A stretch of DNA of 64,000 bases from Jaenimonas drosophilae (Eukaryota; Euglenozoa; Kinetoplastea; Trypanosomatida; Trypanosomatidae), in assembly GCA_030849065.1 (NCBI GenBank), contig JASAON010001650.1:1-64000 (forward strand), read 5' to 3'. Under the pieces are notes generated by a model. It made no database searches and was not told the origin of the DNA. It saw only the letters and a program-made list of their open reading frames with translations. Below, one piece after another: positions 28,801-37,666 of this stretch. Position 1 is the first letter of the stretch. Each line of letters begins with the position of its first letter. Both the position numbers and the translations under genes were made by a program.

Positions 28801-28920
28801 GACGCGGTTGAGGAGGCTTCCCGAGCGGCCTTGGCCCACTACTTTCCAAACGTGAGTGATAGCGACGTACAGCCAGACACTCTGCCGCAGTTGGATGGCA
28901 ACTACATCTTGCGACGGTAA
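25885..28920 (+). CDS. Mitochondrial protein with several dsRBD-like units, 1011 aa
   Basis: The N-terminus MRLCRSPIADGIRSCRWAG is basic and lacks acidic residues, typical of a mitochondrial targeting sequence. Along the chain, segments resemble the last helix of double-stranded RNA-binding domains, each preceded by beta-strand-like sequence: SEATHKKRAEDVACVRAM (400-417), GRRARSENKAIASVLCTDYA (519-538), ASHRRAAERCLHRLF (778-792) and IKSRKKDAVEEASRAALAHY (967-986). No helicase, nuclease or PPR motif is seen. Kinetoplastid REH2, the RNA-editing helicase, carries a tandem array of such dsRBD-like units, so a role in mitochondrial RNA editing or processing is a reasonable inference, not a demonstration. 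The first ATG in frame is at 25885. Confidence 0.7.
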   Translation: MRLCRSPIADGIRSCRWAGSSWAQLRCCSITIKTATLDDLRTSPSLLSQVLTRLDAIGEEAAVPRPIRLCLPTRGVRATVEERRNGRWHPIFEAHDSHQQLSSILDICTRKLEKMDATPAIAAPTTPESSTSNLRTQWKAFFAAAPSNAEAHAHDLIYRVFPRLRLRVEKTSGVDLQGEKTRTISVSLVERMPGAALSAAEQEALKNFVGEAAGTSYRRVFCQAMTDAFCAIHQEPWKEERVGPITSVLSLYAEVMPSTTNHPFTVAHGSIQFSAPHVKEGGGTAGDEDVLASETPQTLASLLTTVDRVAAEMNPGKHRALLRRLSTTPPLMLDVDESFLRPARLLRRLCGYYFSIPEDGVQLQTQMATNGVADSRVTVRLPMKELGLAKEDPVWELARSEATHKKRAEDVACVRAMATHFPDIFVQQLSSLPAVKELMEKSCATEDRCPPPLTRGIQPILEWCLGCAQMRFEVESVMLQPGREYAHLGIRCLNTCWRSTLTVVHADGQREVRCVAMDGRRARSENKAIASVLCTDYAATLAHVVAFCRTQKWVDDDGQPGIFHGVAPLSDVQIEEVHQPLISDAWLDELDVEEKPTTEFTTDGSKPSALRLIRQSCAELLMPSGESIHEEVSWDAVSQRHVATLQLCPPRESTASPHTLSVGSHSIPEGAACVAYLRLFGGADARFEAAEQSPLAEMLGWIAGLPSQLPLDTAVSFVMSCLTNIVGCSAELRLRVLTDDVVAGHDHAVEVWIRSRGVTAQDGEAESHPIMLCRSTDASHRRAAERCLHRLFDDHVLPLICPQRHQHVRRGSCTIPVGDESQLGRVICAVTDEIGATQPGTQHFRSIVQLTFEETQTSSGSGLNCDVVLRVSNEEKDVNLEEATGNTLIACLMELRRLLSVELGIPENPSDGSLPTSAYQRLEHLVYSLVGWSITHESLLIDMKWHCSLLVHLDASGHHCYVLANAIKSRKKDAVEEASRAALAHYFPNVSDSDVQPDTLPQLDGNYILRR

Positions 28921-29098
28921 GTATGCAGAGATACCAGCTCCATATGTCGCAGCTGACAATGGAAGCAACACCATCTTCACACTAAATCGTTCTCATCTAT
29001 GTTATAATTGTGTGTTGCTCCGCAGCTTCGTATTCACCGACGGACACACCATGTTGAAGGCATCAATATGTTTTCCTTTCCTCCCACAATCATCACTG

Positions 29099-29111
29099 TT
29101 GTTGTTTGCAG
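29099..29111 (+). promoter_or_regulatory. Probable trans-splice acceptor
   Basis: A TTGTTGTTTGCAG motif with AG at 29110-29111, 15 bases before the methyltransferase ATG. It rules out the ATG codons further upstream in the same frame. Confidence 0.55.
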
Positions 29112-29125
29112 GTCTGACCGAGTAC

Positions 29126-29845
29126 ATGGAGCTACCTTTTCAATGGGATGATGGGGTCTTCATTTCCCCCTTTGTTTCGAGCACCGAGGAGAGTGCCACG
29201 GCCTTTGCCCGGTGGATTTACGCATCCCGAGTAACCCCAGCACTTCAGGCACATCAGGACACAATGAAACATCTGGAGATCCATGTTCAGCTCACCGATC
29301 TTGGCTGTGGTGATGGCACACCGCTGTTTGCCATTGCAACTGCACTTCAGCAGCAATGGTCTGCTGAAGTAGCATCTCCGTCGTCGCCTCAGCCGACAAA
29401 GTCGGCACGTCTCATTGTGAAGGCAACTGGCGTAGATTTGGATGAGGAACTCATTGCCACAGCCAACACCACCATGCATTCCATGGAGGTGGTGCCGCAA
29501 CATGGGCGCTCAGACTTCAGCTTTTGCTGTGCAAACATCACAACCTGCGATTTTGACGCCTACTTCCCAGTGTGGCAGCACACCTCCAGTGGTTGCTGGA
29601 AAGTGCGTGAGACGACTGACGGGATGACGGGGCCCTCCACCACGGTGGTGGACCTTCAGCCTGTCTTGTATCTCTATCTCCTCCCAGAAGCACTGGAGGC
29701 ACTGGAGAAGGAGATCACAGAGATTGCTGTGCAACGCGGCTGTACCGTGACATCCAATCGATGGCCCATCCCCTACCTTGAGCAGTGGAGGTGTGCAAAC
29801 ACAGACACTCTTCACATTTACTCCCACAACCAGGAAGGATCCTAA
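29126..29845 (+). CDS. Class I SAM-dependent methyltransferase
   Basis: The 239-residue protein has motif I TDLGCGDGTPLFAIA near residues 55-69, then an acidic second strand ATGVDLDEELI that binds the SAM ribose. A strand TVVDLQPVLYLYLLPEALEAL follows where motif IV is expected, and a late VTSNRWPIP element. This arrangement resembles small lysine methyltransferases of the FAM173/ATPSCKMT kind, but the similarity is faint and the substrate is unknown. The frame is open further upstream and overlaps the preceding gene; the start at 29126 is preferred because it is the first ATG after the AG at 29110-29111. Confidence 0.75.
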   Translation: MELPFQWDDGVFISPFVSSTEESATAFARWIYASRVTPALQAHQDTMKHLEIHVQLTDLGCGDGTPLFAIATALQQQWSAEVASPSSPQPTKSARLIVKATGVDLDEELIATANTTMHSMEVVPQHGRSDFSFCCANITTCDFDAYFPVWQHTSSGCWKVRETTDGMTGPSTTVVDLQPVLYLYLLPEALEALEKEITEIAVQRGCTVTSNRWPIPYLEQWRCANTDTLHIYSHNQEGS

Positions 29846-29997
29846 CTGATGAATCACCACAACGCATCCTCAACACAACGTGTTTCTTTTTATTTTTCCA
29901 ATTATACCCCTTATAACCTCCTGTGCCAGACATCACTACTGCATTACCACCCTCATCCCACGTTTCACCCCCCCCAAGAAGTATCATCAAGAGAGTC

Positions 29998-30420
29998 ATG
30001 AACTTTTCGACCGTCTTTGCATCTGCTCAGGATGATTCGCCACAGGTAAACTACGCGTACAGCCGTGCGCACCTGGGGGCCTTCGCTGGAGGACACTCGG
30101 CGAGCTCGTCAGGCACCACTTCGGCATCAGTGGATCCCGAGGAGGGTGGCGTCGGGGCGTCCATCCGCCGCCTACCACTTCGTTATGTGGATGAGGCAGT
30201 GCTGAACAACGTTGAGTGCCGGATGAGGCGAGACCAACAAAGCGATGCCCGACAGCAAAAGATTGACGCGCGGGTTGCTCAGGCACGGGAGAGAGCTGAG
30301 GCAGCTGCTGCCGCACGTGCGTCGGCGTCACAGAAACGAGCCACTCGTCGTTCCATTGTCGCTGGGCAAGTGGAGGAGAAGAAACTGTGGGCCGAATACC
30401 GCAGTCTCTATCATGAATAG
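29998..30420 (+). CDS. Small basic-acidic helical protein, 140 aa
   Basis: Not recognised. Residues about 45-65 contain RRLPLRYVDEAVLNNVE. Residues 75-125 are very rich in Ala, Arg, Gln and Glu (ARVAQARERAEAAAAARASA), predicting a long charged helix, and the end LWAEYRSLYHE is aromatic. The N-terminal 50 residues are Ser/Gly-rich. No membrane segment or targeting signal is obvious. The ATG at 29998 is used because codons upstream lie within the C-rich leader. It may be a cytoskeletal or ribosome-associated protein; there is no direct evidence. Confidence 0.65.
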   Translation: MNFSTVFASAQDDSPQVNYAYSRAHLGAFAGGHSASSSGTTSASVDPEEGGVGASIRRLPLRYVDEAVLNNVECRMRRDQQSDARQQKIDARVAQARERAEAAAAARASASQKRATRRSIVAGQVEEKKLWAEYRSLYHE

Positions 30421-30673
30421 ATTGATGTTGTCGTACTCAAGAAGTCCCACTGCTTTCACCATAGAATGAATATGCCTGTGTGGCATTGCCATACAATTAT
30501 TCAGCACCAGTCTCGCACATAACATCATACCTATCGTTTACCAGTGATTCATAGCAGTGAGGTTCTATGATCTGTTTCTCTTCACTCTTCTTTTTTTTGT
30601 CCTACGCGCAAGAGGCTTTTCAGCTCACACGCATTCCACTAATTCATCTCCTGACGTACATTCCAAAAATTCA

Positions 30674-31057
30674 ATGTCCCAAAACAATCAAAAACGGAGT
30701 CGTTCTCCCTCCGCAACGGAGCCTGATTGTACTGCAAGCAAAACACGTGTTCGGATGGCTGAACTTCGCCACGGAAGGAGCTCCCTTGTGGTAGTTCCGC
30801 ACTCCCCGTCCAATATCATTTTCAGTCTATCCAGAAGCCGTTCACGCACCCCCGGACTCAATCAAGGTTCTTCCGAGTCAGAAAATGGGAGAAGTCCATC
30901 GCCACAGGCTGACAGAAGCTCTTATACCCCTCAGCAGTCTCAGGAACAACGGGAAACTCTGGTATCCCGTTTTGCGGCCTTCCGTCGCTCCGTGAGCCGC
31001 GACCTGGACTCGCTACCAAGCTCTCAACCACAGACAGTGCATTCTTCCGAGAACTGA
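30674..31057 (+). CDS. Small Arg/Ser-rich protein, 127 aa
   Basis: The protein starts MSQNNQKRSRSPSATEP and contains further RS/SP clusters, SLSRSRSRTPG and NGRSPSPQADRSS, then FRRSVSRDLDSLPSS. Such RS repeats are substrates for SR kinases in splicing and mRNA-handling proteins. No RRM or zinc finger is present, so it is an RS-rich adaptor type or simply disordered. The ATG at 30674 is the first in the frame; the upstream frame is hydrophobic leader DNA read from a non-ATG codon. Expression as protein is likely given composition but not proven. Confidence 0.6.
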   Translation: MSQNNQKRSRSPSATEPDCTASKTRVRMAELRHGRSSLVVVPHSPSNIIFSLSRSRSRTPGLNQGSSESENGRSPSPQADRSSYTPQQSQEQRETLVSRFAAFRRSVSRDLDSLPSSQPQTVHSSEN

Positions 31058-31658
31058 TTTACCTGGCTCTTGAAAGACGTGATTTGATACCCAGAGCTCA
31101 AGGTGGCCACACGAACACCTTTCCAGTTTCATGTATGATCTTTGATTTTTGTTTGTTGCCGGTATGCACAAAAAGAAGGGCCACATATATATATATATTG
31201 CGTGAATAAGGAGCGCATGTCAGAAACAAGTTGGAAAATGATCTTTATCTTTGGCTCACGCCCCTCAGTCTCTTCTCAGCATGTGGATTCCCTGCTCCTT
31301 CACTACGTTATTTCACCCCCTAGTTTATGTCTTCTCACCTCCTTGGGTGCTTAGACAGACGCATGACGCAGACCGCACATCCATGCTGTTTTCATTTTGT
31401 GTTAGTCGATGACCCCAGGGCTTCGCTTATCGTTGCAACATGAGTTTTTGTTTTCCAGTCCAGCCACAAAGTTATGAAATTCCAACACTCTGACAATGCC
31501 AGTTTACTCATGTGCGAGCTCCACACTGCCATCAACTGAAGTTGTGCCTTTTTTTCTCTCGTCTGTTTTGTTGTACCATGTACTAACAGAGTACCTTTAG
31601 GTTTGTTGGTGGGTGATTGTAAGTAGCTGTGATCTTGGATAGGCTGATTTCACAACCG
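31058..31658 (+). other. Intergenic region with AT run
   Basis: An AT dinucleotide run lies at 31184-31198, and T-rich tracts at 31538-31573 precede the CPSF100 gene. No gene supported. Confidence 0.55.
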
Positions 31659-34127
31659 ATGCTTCGCGCCTCTGCCACTTCCATTAAGCTGACTCCGGTC
31701 TATAACTCTAGCACCAACACCAATACCGATGGCTCATCTGCTGACCTCCCCTACTCATACTTCCTAGAGGTAGATGGCATCCGCGTCCTCCTGGACTGTG
31801 GATGGAATGATAACTTCGAGACGGAGTACTTGGCTGCCCTCTATCCGTACTTGAGTCAGGTGGACGCGGTTTTGTTGTCCAGTGCAGATATGAAGGCCTG
31901 CGGTGCCCTCCCGTTTGTGGTGGAGCATCTTCGGCCTGGGGCAGTCATTGCGGCTGTGGGGTCAACCTCCAAGTTGGGCCTTCACTCCCTCCTCAACTGC
32001 TTTCTATCCCACTACCCGAACACACACGACTTTGGCGTCTTCACAGGTGAGAGCTCTTCTCTCGCCACATTCCAACTGTCCATTGATAAGATTTACAGTG
32101 CATTCCGCAGTGTGAGTGAGCCATACGGTGGCACAGTAAGCGTGGTGAAGGATGAGCGCTCCATGTCTTGCCACGCAACCTTTGCCGGGCGCATGCTGGG
32201 TGGACATGTGTGGGAGCTCAAGTACCAGATTGACTCGATCCTTTACTGCCCGGACTTTTCGGCGATTCCATCATACGCACTGAAGCGATTCAAGGTGCCT
32301 ACGACGCCAAATATTGTGTTGCTGGAGGGTTACCCGATTCACATCGTCCGGAACAAGATTTCCAGCTCCAAGTATGAGGAGCAGCTTGAGGCACTCTTCA
32401 AGGATATTCAACGAACGATGCGTGGTGGCGGTGATGTTCTGATTCCCGTTTCTGCAGCAGGACGCGGCCTGGAAATGCTCATCATCCTCCTGCACCTCCT
32501 TATGGAGAAGGGTGGTGAGCGGTACAAGGTTGTCTTTGCATCGCTCCAGTCGCAGGAGTTGTTGGACAAGGCATCCACCATGACGGAGGCCTTCCAGGAC
32601 AGCATCATCCTCAGTGATCGGCAGCTCTTCGCCAACGTGATTGCCTGTAAAAACACGCAGGAAGTACTGCAAATTCCTAGCCCAAAGGTGTGCATTGCTG
32701 ATGGTGAGTCACTCGACTACGGAATCTCTGCCGATTTGTTGGAGCACTTCCTTCCTCACAAGTCCTCTGACAACTCTGAAAACATGATTGTTCTTCCCGA
32801 CGTACCAAAGGCTGGAACCACAGCCAGTGCGATTGCGGAGAGTGTGCAACATCAGCCCTTTTCATACTCCTACCTTCAGCGTACCCTCCTCTCCAAGGAG
32901 GAGCTGGAGGAGTACTATCTTCAACAAGAGCACGACGCGGAGCTGAAGCGCACGCAATTGAATGATCATGAAGGTTTTAAGGTGGTGGATGACGAAGAGG
33001 AGCAAAGTGCCGCGGATGATGATGATGATGCTGATGAAGTAGGAGAGGCAGCAGACTCCGCAGAGAATCGCAACCTTGTAGAGTCCCAGACCAAGGCTCA
33101 GAAGCCGAACACCCCTGGTTTGGTGTTGCCAGCTTATATTCACTTCAACTCGAAGCACCTCAACTTTCCTTCACTGGCCAATGATAACACACTGTGTGCA
33201 GCTCGAAGCAAGGGTATTGACACGGCCTACGGCCTACCACTGAGTGAGGCGGAGTACCAAGTCATGCACAAGCGGGCACCGATTCGCAGTGACCAAGGCC
33301 CCGATGGCCCACTGATTTTCAACGATGCCCAGCGCGAAGCAAACACCCCAGCCAAGGTGATGGAAGTAACGAAGCAGGTGATGCGGAACTGCCGATTAGT
33401 GATTTCAGACCTCTCTGGCAGCCCAGACGCACATACCCTGAAGAGCCTCATCAACTCCAAACTATCCTTTGCCAAGAAGTTGGTGTCGATCCGATCCTCT
33501 CCGGAGGACCACCGTCTTCTAGCGCTCTTCTGTCGTGGAGAGAAGCACCTCAAGTGTAGTGAGCAGGTGCACATGGCCACTGCCAAGGGTGTTGCCGTGG
33601 AACTCGCCACTCAGGTCTTTTCCTACGTGGTGCAGCTGAACCATGAACTCGCGCACGCACTGCCCGCCTCACTACGTCGGGTGAGGGAGAATCACTCCAA
33701 AGAAGCGTGGGAGGTTGGCTGGACCAATGGCGAGCTGCGCCGACTTGGTGGTCGTGAGGAGGTCAAGGATCAGGACGATGGGCAGCCCGATGCACAGCGA
33801 CTTCGTCTGGAGGAAGAGGCCCGCCTAGCTTTGGTTCCCTTGGCTGATTCAAAGCGCCAACAGTGCGCAGAACAAATCGAGGAGAGCGGCATTCAGCGTG
33901 GCTCCTTCTTTGTCGGATCGATGGATCTTCACCGTCTGCGTGACACCACACGTCGGGATGCTGGTTTGTATAGCGAATTCCACAAGACGGCGCCCATGTT
34001 GGTCTATGACAGTGGGGCGTGTGTACGCCGTGGTGAAAATGGCACCGTCACGATTGCTTGCGTTGCCAGCCCTTCCATGTTTGACGTGCGCCGCTCTGTC
34101 TATGCCCAGTTCGCACAGACACTCTAA
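31659..34127 (+). CDS. CPSF2: Cleavage and polyadenylation factor CPSF100 (CPSF2)
   Basis: CPSF100 is the catalytically dead partner of the CPSF73 endonuclease in mRNA 3'-end formation; in kinetoplastids polyadenylation is coupled to trans-splicing of the next mRNA. The 822-residue protein has a metallo-beta-lactamase fold: YFLEVDGIRVLLDCGWN at about 35-51, then VDAVLLSSADMKACGALPFV, where the active enzyme has HxHxDH. The zinc ligands are absent, as expected of CPSF100. GGDVLIPVSAAGRGLEML is the beta-CASP entry, like the family's VLIPV.aAGR. An acidic insert EEEQSAADDDDDADEVGEA interrupts the beta-CASP region near residue 450. The ATG at 31659 is the first in frame. Confidence 0.93.
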   Translation: MLRASATSIKLTPVYNSSTNTNTDGSSADLPYSYFLEVDGIRVLLDCGWNDNFETEYLAALYPYLSQVDAVLLSSADMKACGALPFVVEHLRPGAVIAAVGSTSKLGLHSLLNCFLSHYPNTHDFGVFTGESSSLATFQLSIDKIYSAFRSVSEPYGGTVSVVKDERSMSCHATFAGRMLGGHVWELKYQIDSILYCPDFSAIPSYALKRFKVPTTPNIVLLEGYPIHIVRNKISSSKYEEQLEALFKDIQRTMRGGGDVLIPVSAAGRGLEMLIILLHLLMEKGGERYKVVFASLQSQELLDKASTMTEAFQDSIILSDRQLFANVIACKNTQEVLQIPSPKVCIADGESLDYGISADLLEHFLPHKSSDNSENMIVLPDVPKAGTTASAIAESVQHQPFSYSYLQRTLLSKEELEEYYLQQEHDAELKRTQLNDHEGFKVVDDEEEQSAADDDDDADEVGEAADSAENRNLVESQTKAQKPNTPGLVLPAYIHFNSKHLNFPSLANDNTLCAARSKGIDTAYGLPLSEAEYQVMHKRAPIRSDQGPDGPLIFNDAQREANTPAKVMEVTKQVMRNCRLVISDLSGSPDAHTLKSLINSKLSFAKKLVSIRSSPEDHRLLALFCRGEKHLKCSEQVHMATAKGVAVELATQVFSYVVQLNHELAHALPASLRRVRENHSKEAWEVGWTNGELRRLGGREEVKDQDDGQPDAQRLRLEEEARLALVPLADSKRQQCAEQIEESGIQRGSFFVGSMDLHRLRDTTRRDAGLYSEFHKTAPMLVYDSGACVRRGENGTVTIACVASPSMFDVRRSVYAQFAQTL

Positions 34128-34345
34128 GTACCCTTGGTGAGGTTGAGGGTGTTTGGTGACTAGGTTTGTGCTAAGTGCCACCAAAATGGCAAGAAGTCAG
34201 GCATGTGTGCTTCTCCCCTCCACCTTGAACTTCCTCCCCGCCATCAACGCTGACGCCATGCTCATCCTCCTCTTTCGGTGCTGATTTGATTCTACACACT
34301 CATCGCACATAAGTGGCGTAGTTCAGGGCCAGCGTATTTTCTGGT

Positions 34346-34852
34346 ATGTCTCAGGCGGAAGTGCTGCTGCTTTCCCTGGAGGTGGAAGCTGCTGCTGCCC
34401 GCAACGCGGCCCTTCAACAGCAGCTCACTGCGCTGAAGAATCAGCCCCGTCCAACGGAAGGTACAAGTGGAGATGAACGACTGCGGTGGTGTGCGGTTCA
34501 ACTTAGTGATGCGCTGTACCACCTGCAAGAGCTGAGGAGCTCCATCCACCCTTCAGAGAGCGATCATACTCTCTCCGTTTCCCGCACCTTTTCCTCACTT
34601 CCTCGACGTGTGGATGGCAATCACACAACCATCTCGCTTCTGGATCTCTCCACGACCCTCTTGGAGGAGGTCAATGCCGTTGGCGCACACTGGAAGGAGA
34701 AGACTGACTCTCTCATGGAGCGGATTCGGCAGTTGGAACACTCTGTGGAGGACGCCTACATCAAGAAAACTGAGCTAGAGCTGCGAGTCACTGCCGAAAA
34801 CCGTGCTCTCCGTCAGCGCATTGAAGAGCTGGAGGTCCTCCATGCTGCATAA
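34346..34852 (+). CDS. Coiled-coil protein, 168 aa
   Basis: Not recognised. The first 30 residues (LLLSLEVEAAAARNAALQQQ) and residues about 108-165 (TLLEEVNAVGAHWKEKTDSL, then LELRVTAENRALRQRIEELE) are helical heptad-like segments, with a Ser-rich linker around 75-95. Small two-helix coiled-coil proteins of this size are often flagellar or kinetochore subunits, but there is no specific signature. The ATG at 34346 is the first in the frame and follows an AG-containing leader. Confidence 0.72.
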   Translation: MSQAEVLLLSLEVEAAAARNAALQQQLTALKNQPRPTEGTSGDERLRWCAVQLSDALYHLQELRSSIHPSESDHTLSVSRTFSSLPRRVDGNHTTISLLDLSTTLLEEVNAVGAHWKEKTDSLMERIRQLEHSVEDAYIKKTELELRVTAENRALRQRIEELEVLHAA

Positions 34853-34989
34853 TCACCAAAGGAATCTTCGGCGGTGTTTAAGCACACCGCTTGTGTCCCT
34901 GTATGTGCGTAGTTACAACCAATCGCCCACTGTTTCCGTTCTCTCACCACCCTCTTTTCTCTATCATTTCATGACAACTAGGTAGTCCA

Positions 34990-37095
34990 ATGTGGGACGC
35001 CACATTGGATATCCCACGGGACGAGTGGCTGTCCCTCCTGCAGGAAGAGCAATCAGCTGTTCTTATTACTCTTGTGCAGAGAAGTTTGTTTAACGATTGC
35101 GACCTGGATCAAGTTACACCGCTGGCTTTGTATCTCAGTGAGAAGCTCTACACGAATGCCGCAGAGGTATCAATCGAACACCTCATGTCTGGGGAAGTTG
35201 ACGAGGCAACATTGGTGGCGTTGTCATCTGGGACGCTGGGGCTGGCGGATGCACGTGAGTTGTTGTCAGCCCTGCTGACGGTGAGGTCTTTTGCCTCCCC
35301 GCTACTGTTATCGATTTACGCTCGCATGGTGCGACGCACATTCCATCAACTTTGCGTGGATTCGGTGCGTCGTAGCATCTCACAGCTGAAGGGCTGCCTC
35401 CCCGCCGCATACGAAGCTGCACGAAACAGCCTCAACTGCTGGGCAGTGGATATTGCGAAACACATTAGAACGAAGGTTGTTGAAATGATGTGCGTGAGTG
35501 ATGCACAGAGCACACCACAACCACTTCAGTCTGACTCAACCAAGCCCGCGGTGGCAAATCCAGCAACCAGGGGACTGGATTGCACTACGAAAGAGGCCAT
35601 CTCGGTCTTTGAAGAGTCTCTGAAGCTCTTTCGTGATATGTGTTGGGTGAGCGAAGAAGAGCCCATGTCCGTAGCTCTATTGACAGTGTATGGTGCCCTG
35701 CACAATGCCCAAGCATTTTCGGATGGAATGCTGGTGTATGGCCGACCAGAACTTCGTCCACCGCTGAAGAACCAACCAGGATTGAGCAGTACTCGTGCAG
35801 CGCAGGCACAGGAGCCACAGACGAGCACGGATGAACCTGCCATCAACGCAGCTGGGCCGTGCTTCTCATCACAACACATGAAGCACATCACTGAACTGAT
35901 TCGAGACTGTGTGCGAATCATCGCGTCACACCACAGTCTTTTTGATGCCGTCGTGGAATGGTGCGACCCTCAACAACGATTCCACGTGGATGGCTCCTCT
36001 TACCTATATGAAGACTATGAAACAGGTGCAGCATCAGGGAGTGCCAAGTCATTTGAACTCATGCGGAGGCGTCAGGCTGCACTTGCGCAAATCACGGTGT
36101 TTGGCAATGTGACCGTACAACCTGGCCGTGAGGAGCGAGGGGGCTTGTGGTATGAGGGAGCTGTATTGTTGGTGGCAGATATTCTGCTGAACCCTTCCCA
36201 ACATGACTTCAATTCGGGGGTGCTCTCCAGCACACCGGCTATTCTTCTTAGTTCTCTCACCTACGCCCTATCGCGTGCGCTGCAGTCGTCCTCTTTGTTC
36301 GCCCTCGTGGAGATCATGATCTTCCTTCTTCACCTCACAGAGAGCATCCCTCCCTACTCCATCACCATGGCGGGTGAGTCCACAGAAGACAACAACTTGG
36401 TGCTGAGCAGCATTCAGGGCGGCACATGTGCCTCCTTCCACTCCCGCAAGTACGAACACTACTTTGACGTATTAAAGCAGCTCATTTCCGTTACTTCGTT
36501 GTGCCCCAATCCAATTCACCGCAGTCGTGCGCAGGGGCTTACCGTGGAACTTCTTCGGCGCCTCACCGAGAGCGCACGTATTCGCATGTGTGCAGCCCTC
36601 ATCGCGCTCTCCCCTTTCCCATCCGTATCGCGGTACCTGCTGGACTTGCAGTGGGCGGAGCTGGAGCTCTATCGCGATGGAAACGGTCCCGCCAACGAGG
36701 TGTTTGACCAGGTGTTGCCGTCCTCCATTATGGAAGCAATCATTTCCTTTGCATTGCACGTGAAACGTGGGAATTCAGAGTTTTGTGACCCGCTTATTGC
36801 TGGCCTAAACAAGTTCAGCATCAGCATTTCTAACGAACGCCACCGCCGCGCAAATCCTAACTCAGCAACTCGTGGGAAGGATTCATCTGCAGTTGGGTGG
36901 ACGAAGGCCGTTGAAAGGCTCACTGCGGAAGTGCTTCCGCTGATACGAGAAATTTGTAAAGCGCACGAACCTAATGCCACTGTTAGTATGGGCTTTCTCC
37001 CCTATAGTACCCTCTCCCCGCTGGATCTGTTCTCTCTGGAGTCAGCTGTAGGATCAATCCGCAAGGTTTTAGCTGCAGCCAAGTGTACTGAGTAA
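34990..37095 (+). CDS. Large helical protein of unknown function, 701 aa
   Basis: Not recognised. The protein is mostly amphipathic helix, with no signal peptide or membrane segment. Examples are WLSLLQEEQSAVLITLVQRS, ELLSALLTVRSFASPLLLSI and LAQITVFGNVTV. A Gln/Ser/Ala-rich linker near residues 170-195 and another near 262-285 separate helical blocks, so it could be an alpha-solenoid scaffold such as a tethering or nuclear transport factor. None of these can be supported by a motif. Its position after the CPSF100 and coiled-coil genes gives no functional hint, since kinetoplastid gene order is not functional. Start is the first ATG after TAG. Confidence 0.75.
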   Translation: MWDATLDIPRDEWLSLLQEEQSAVLITLVQRSLFNDCDLDQVTPLALYLSEKLYTNAAEVSIEHLMSGEVDEATLVALSSGTLGLADARELLSALLTVRSFASPLLLSIYARMVRRTFHQLCVDSVRRSISQLKGCLPAAYEAARNSLNCWAVDIAKHIRTKVVEMMCVSDAQSTPQPLQSDSTKPAVANPATRGLDCTTKEAISVFEESLKLFRDMCWVSEEEPMSVALLTVYGALHNAQAFSDGMLVYGRPELRPPLKNQPGLSSTRAAQAQEPQTSTDEPAINAAGPCFSSQHMKHITELIRDCVRIIASHHSLFDAVVEWCDPQQRFHVDGSSYLYEDYETGAASGSAKSFELMRRRQAALAQITVFGNVTVQPGREERGGLWYEGAVLLVADILLNPSQHDFNSGVLSSTPAILLSSLTYALSRALQSSSLFALVEIMIFLLHLTESIPPYSITMAGESTEDNNLVLSSIQGGTCASFHSRKYEHYFDVLKQLISVTSLCPNPIHRSRAQGLTVELLRRLTESARIRMCAALIALSPFPSVSRYLLDLQWAELELYRDGNGPANEVFDQVLPSSIMEAIISFALHVKRGNSEFCDPLIAGLNKFSISISNERHRRANPNSATRGKDSSAVGWTKAVERLTAEVLPLIREICKAHEPNATVSMGFLPYSTLSPLDLFSLESAVGSIRKVLAAAKCTE

Positions 37096-37324
37096 GGGAA
37101 AGAATGGCAGACGTTTCTCGTACTTTGGTTGATTCATCATGCTGCGCCATGCTATTATATATGCAATGACATTCACGGAAGGTAACATTGTTTGCCACTG
37201 GAGTACTAGCATCTTGACATGTGGTGCATCAATGAAATTTGAGTTGCTGCTTGATGTCGTCCTCCAATTTCTTGCTTGTTCTCCCTCTCGTTTCATCAGC
37301 TAGTTGCGCAGATCACGATCAAGG

Positions 37325-37666
37325 ATGCGGTCGGATGTGATGGACTTGGAGCCGCACCAGATGGTGCAAACAGGCATTACGCCGCCAGAGAAGCGCCGGA
37401 GTAGTTTGTACCTTACGCGCTTTGAAGTGACGCGCATCATTGGTGAACGTGCTCGTCAGATCATTCATAGTAGCGCCATTGGGGGACAATCCTGTGACGG
37501 GATGGATGGGCAGATTTCAGATCCCATCATGATGGCCAAGTACGACTTGGTGCGGAAGCAGATTAGAATGGTTGTGCGCCGTACGTGGCCAGATGGATCG
37601 GAGGAGGTGATCCCGGTGCGTGAGCTACTCGTAGATCCCTCGATGCTGGATATGCGGTATGACTAA
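37325..37666 (+). CDS. RPB6: RNA polymerase subunit RPB6
   Basis: RPB6 is a small subunit of nuclear RNA polymerases that stabilises the assembly at the clamp base. The 113-residue protein carries the family signature: YLTRFEVTRIIGERARQI (about residues 31-48), the DPIMMAKYDLVRKQIRMVVR helix, and the terminal PDGSEEVIPVRELL, which matches the PDGSYEDW.V.EL pattern. Kinetoplastids have two versions, RPB6 and RPB6z, used in different polymerases; this one cannot be assigned to either from sequence alone. The N-terminal acidic tail common in RPB6 is reduced. The ATG at 37325 is the first in frame, since the upstream codon is TTG. Confidence 0.9.
   Translation: MRSDVMDLEPHQMVQTGITPPEKRRSSLYLTRFEVTRIIGERARQIIHSSAIGGQSCDGMDGQISDPIMMAKYDLVRKQIRMVVRRTWPDGSEEVIPVRELLVDPSMLDMRYD

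Noticed and set aside
28856..29125. N-terminal extension of the methyltransferase overlapping the previous gene
   Set aside because: An acceptor AG at 29110-29111 lies inside it; the first downstream ATG gives a normal-size enzyme.
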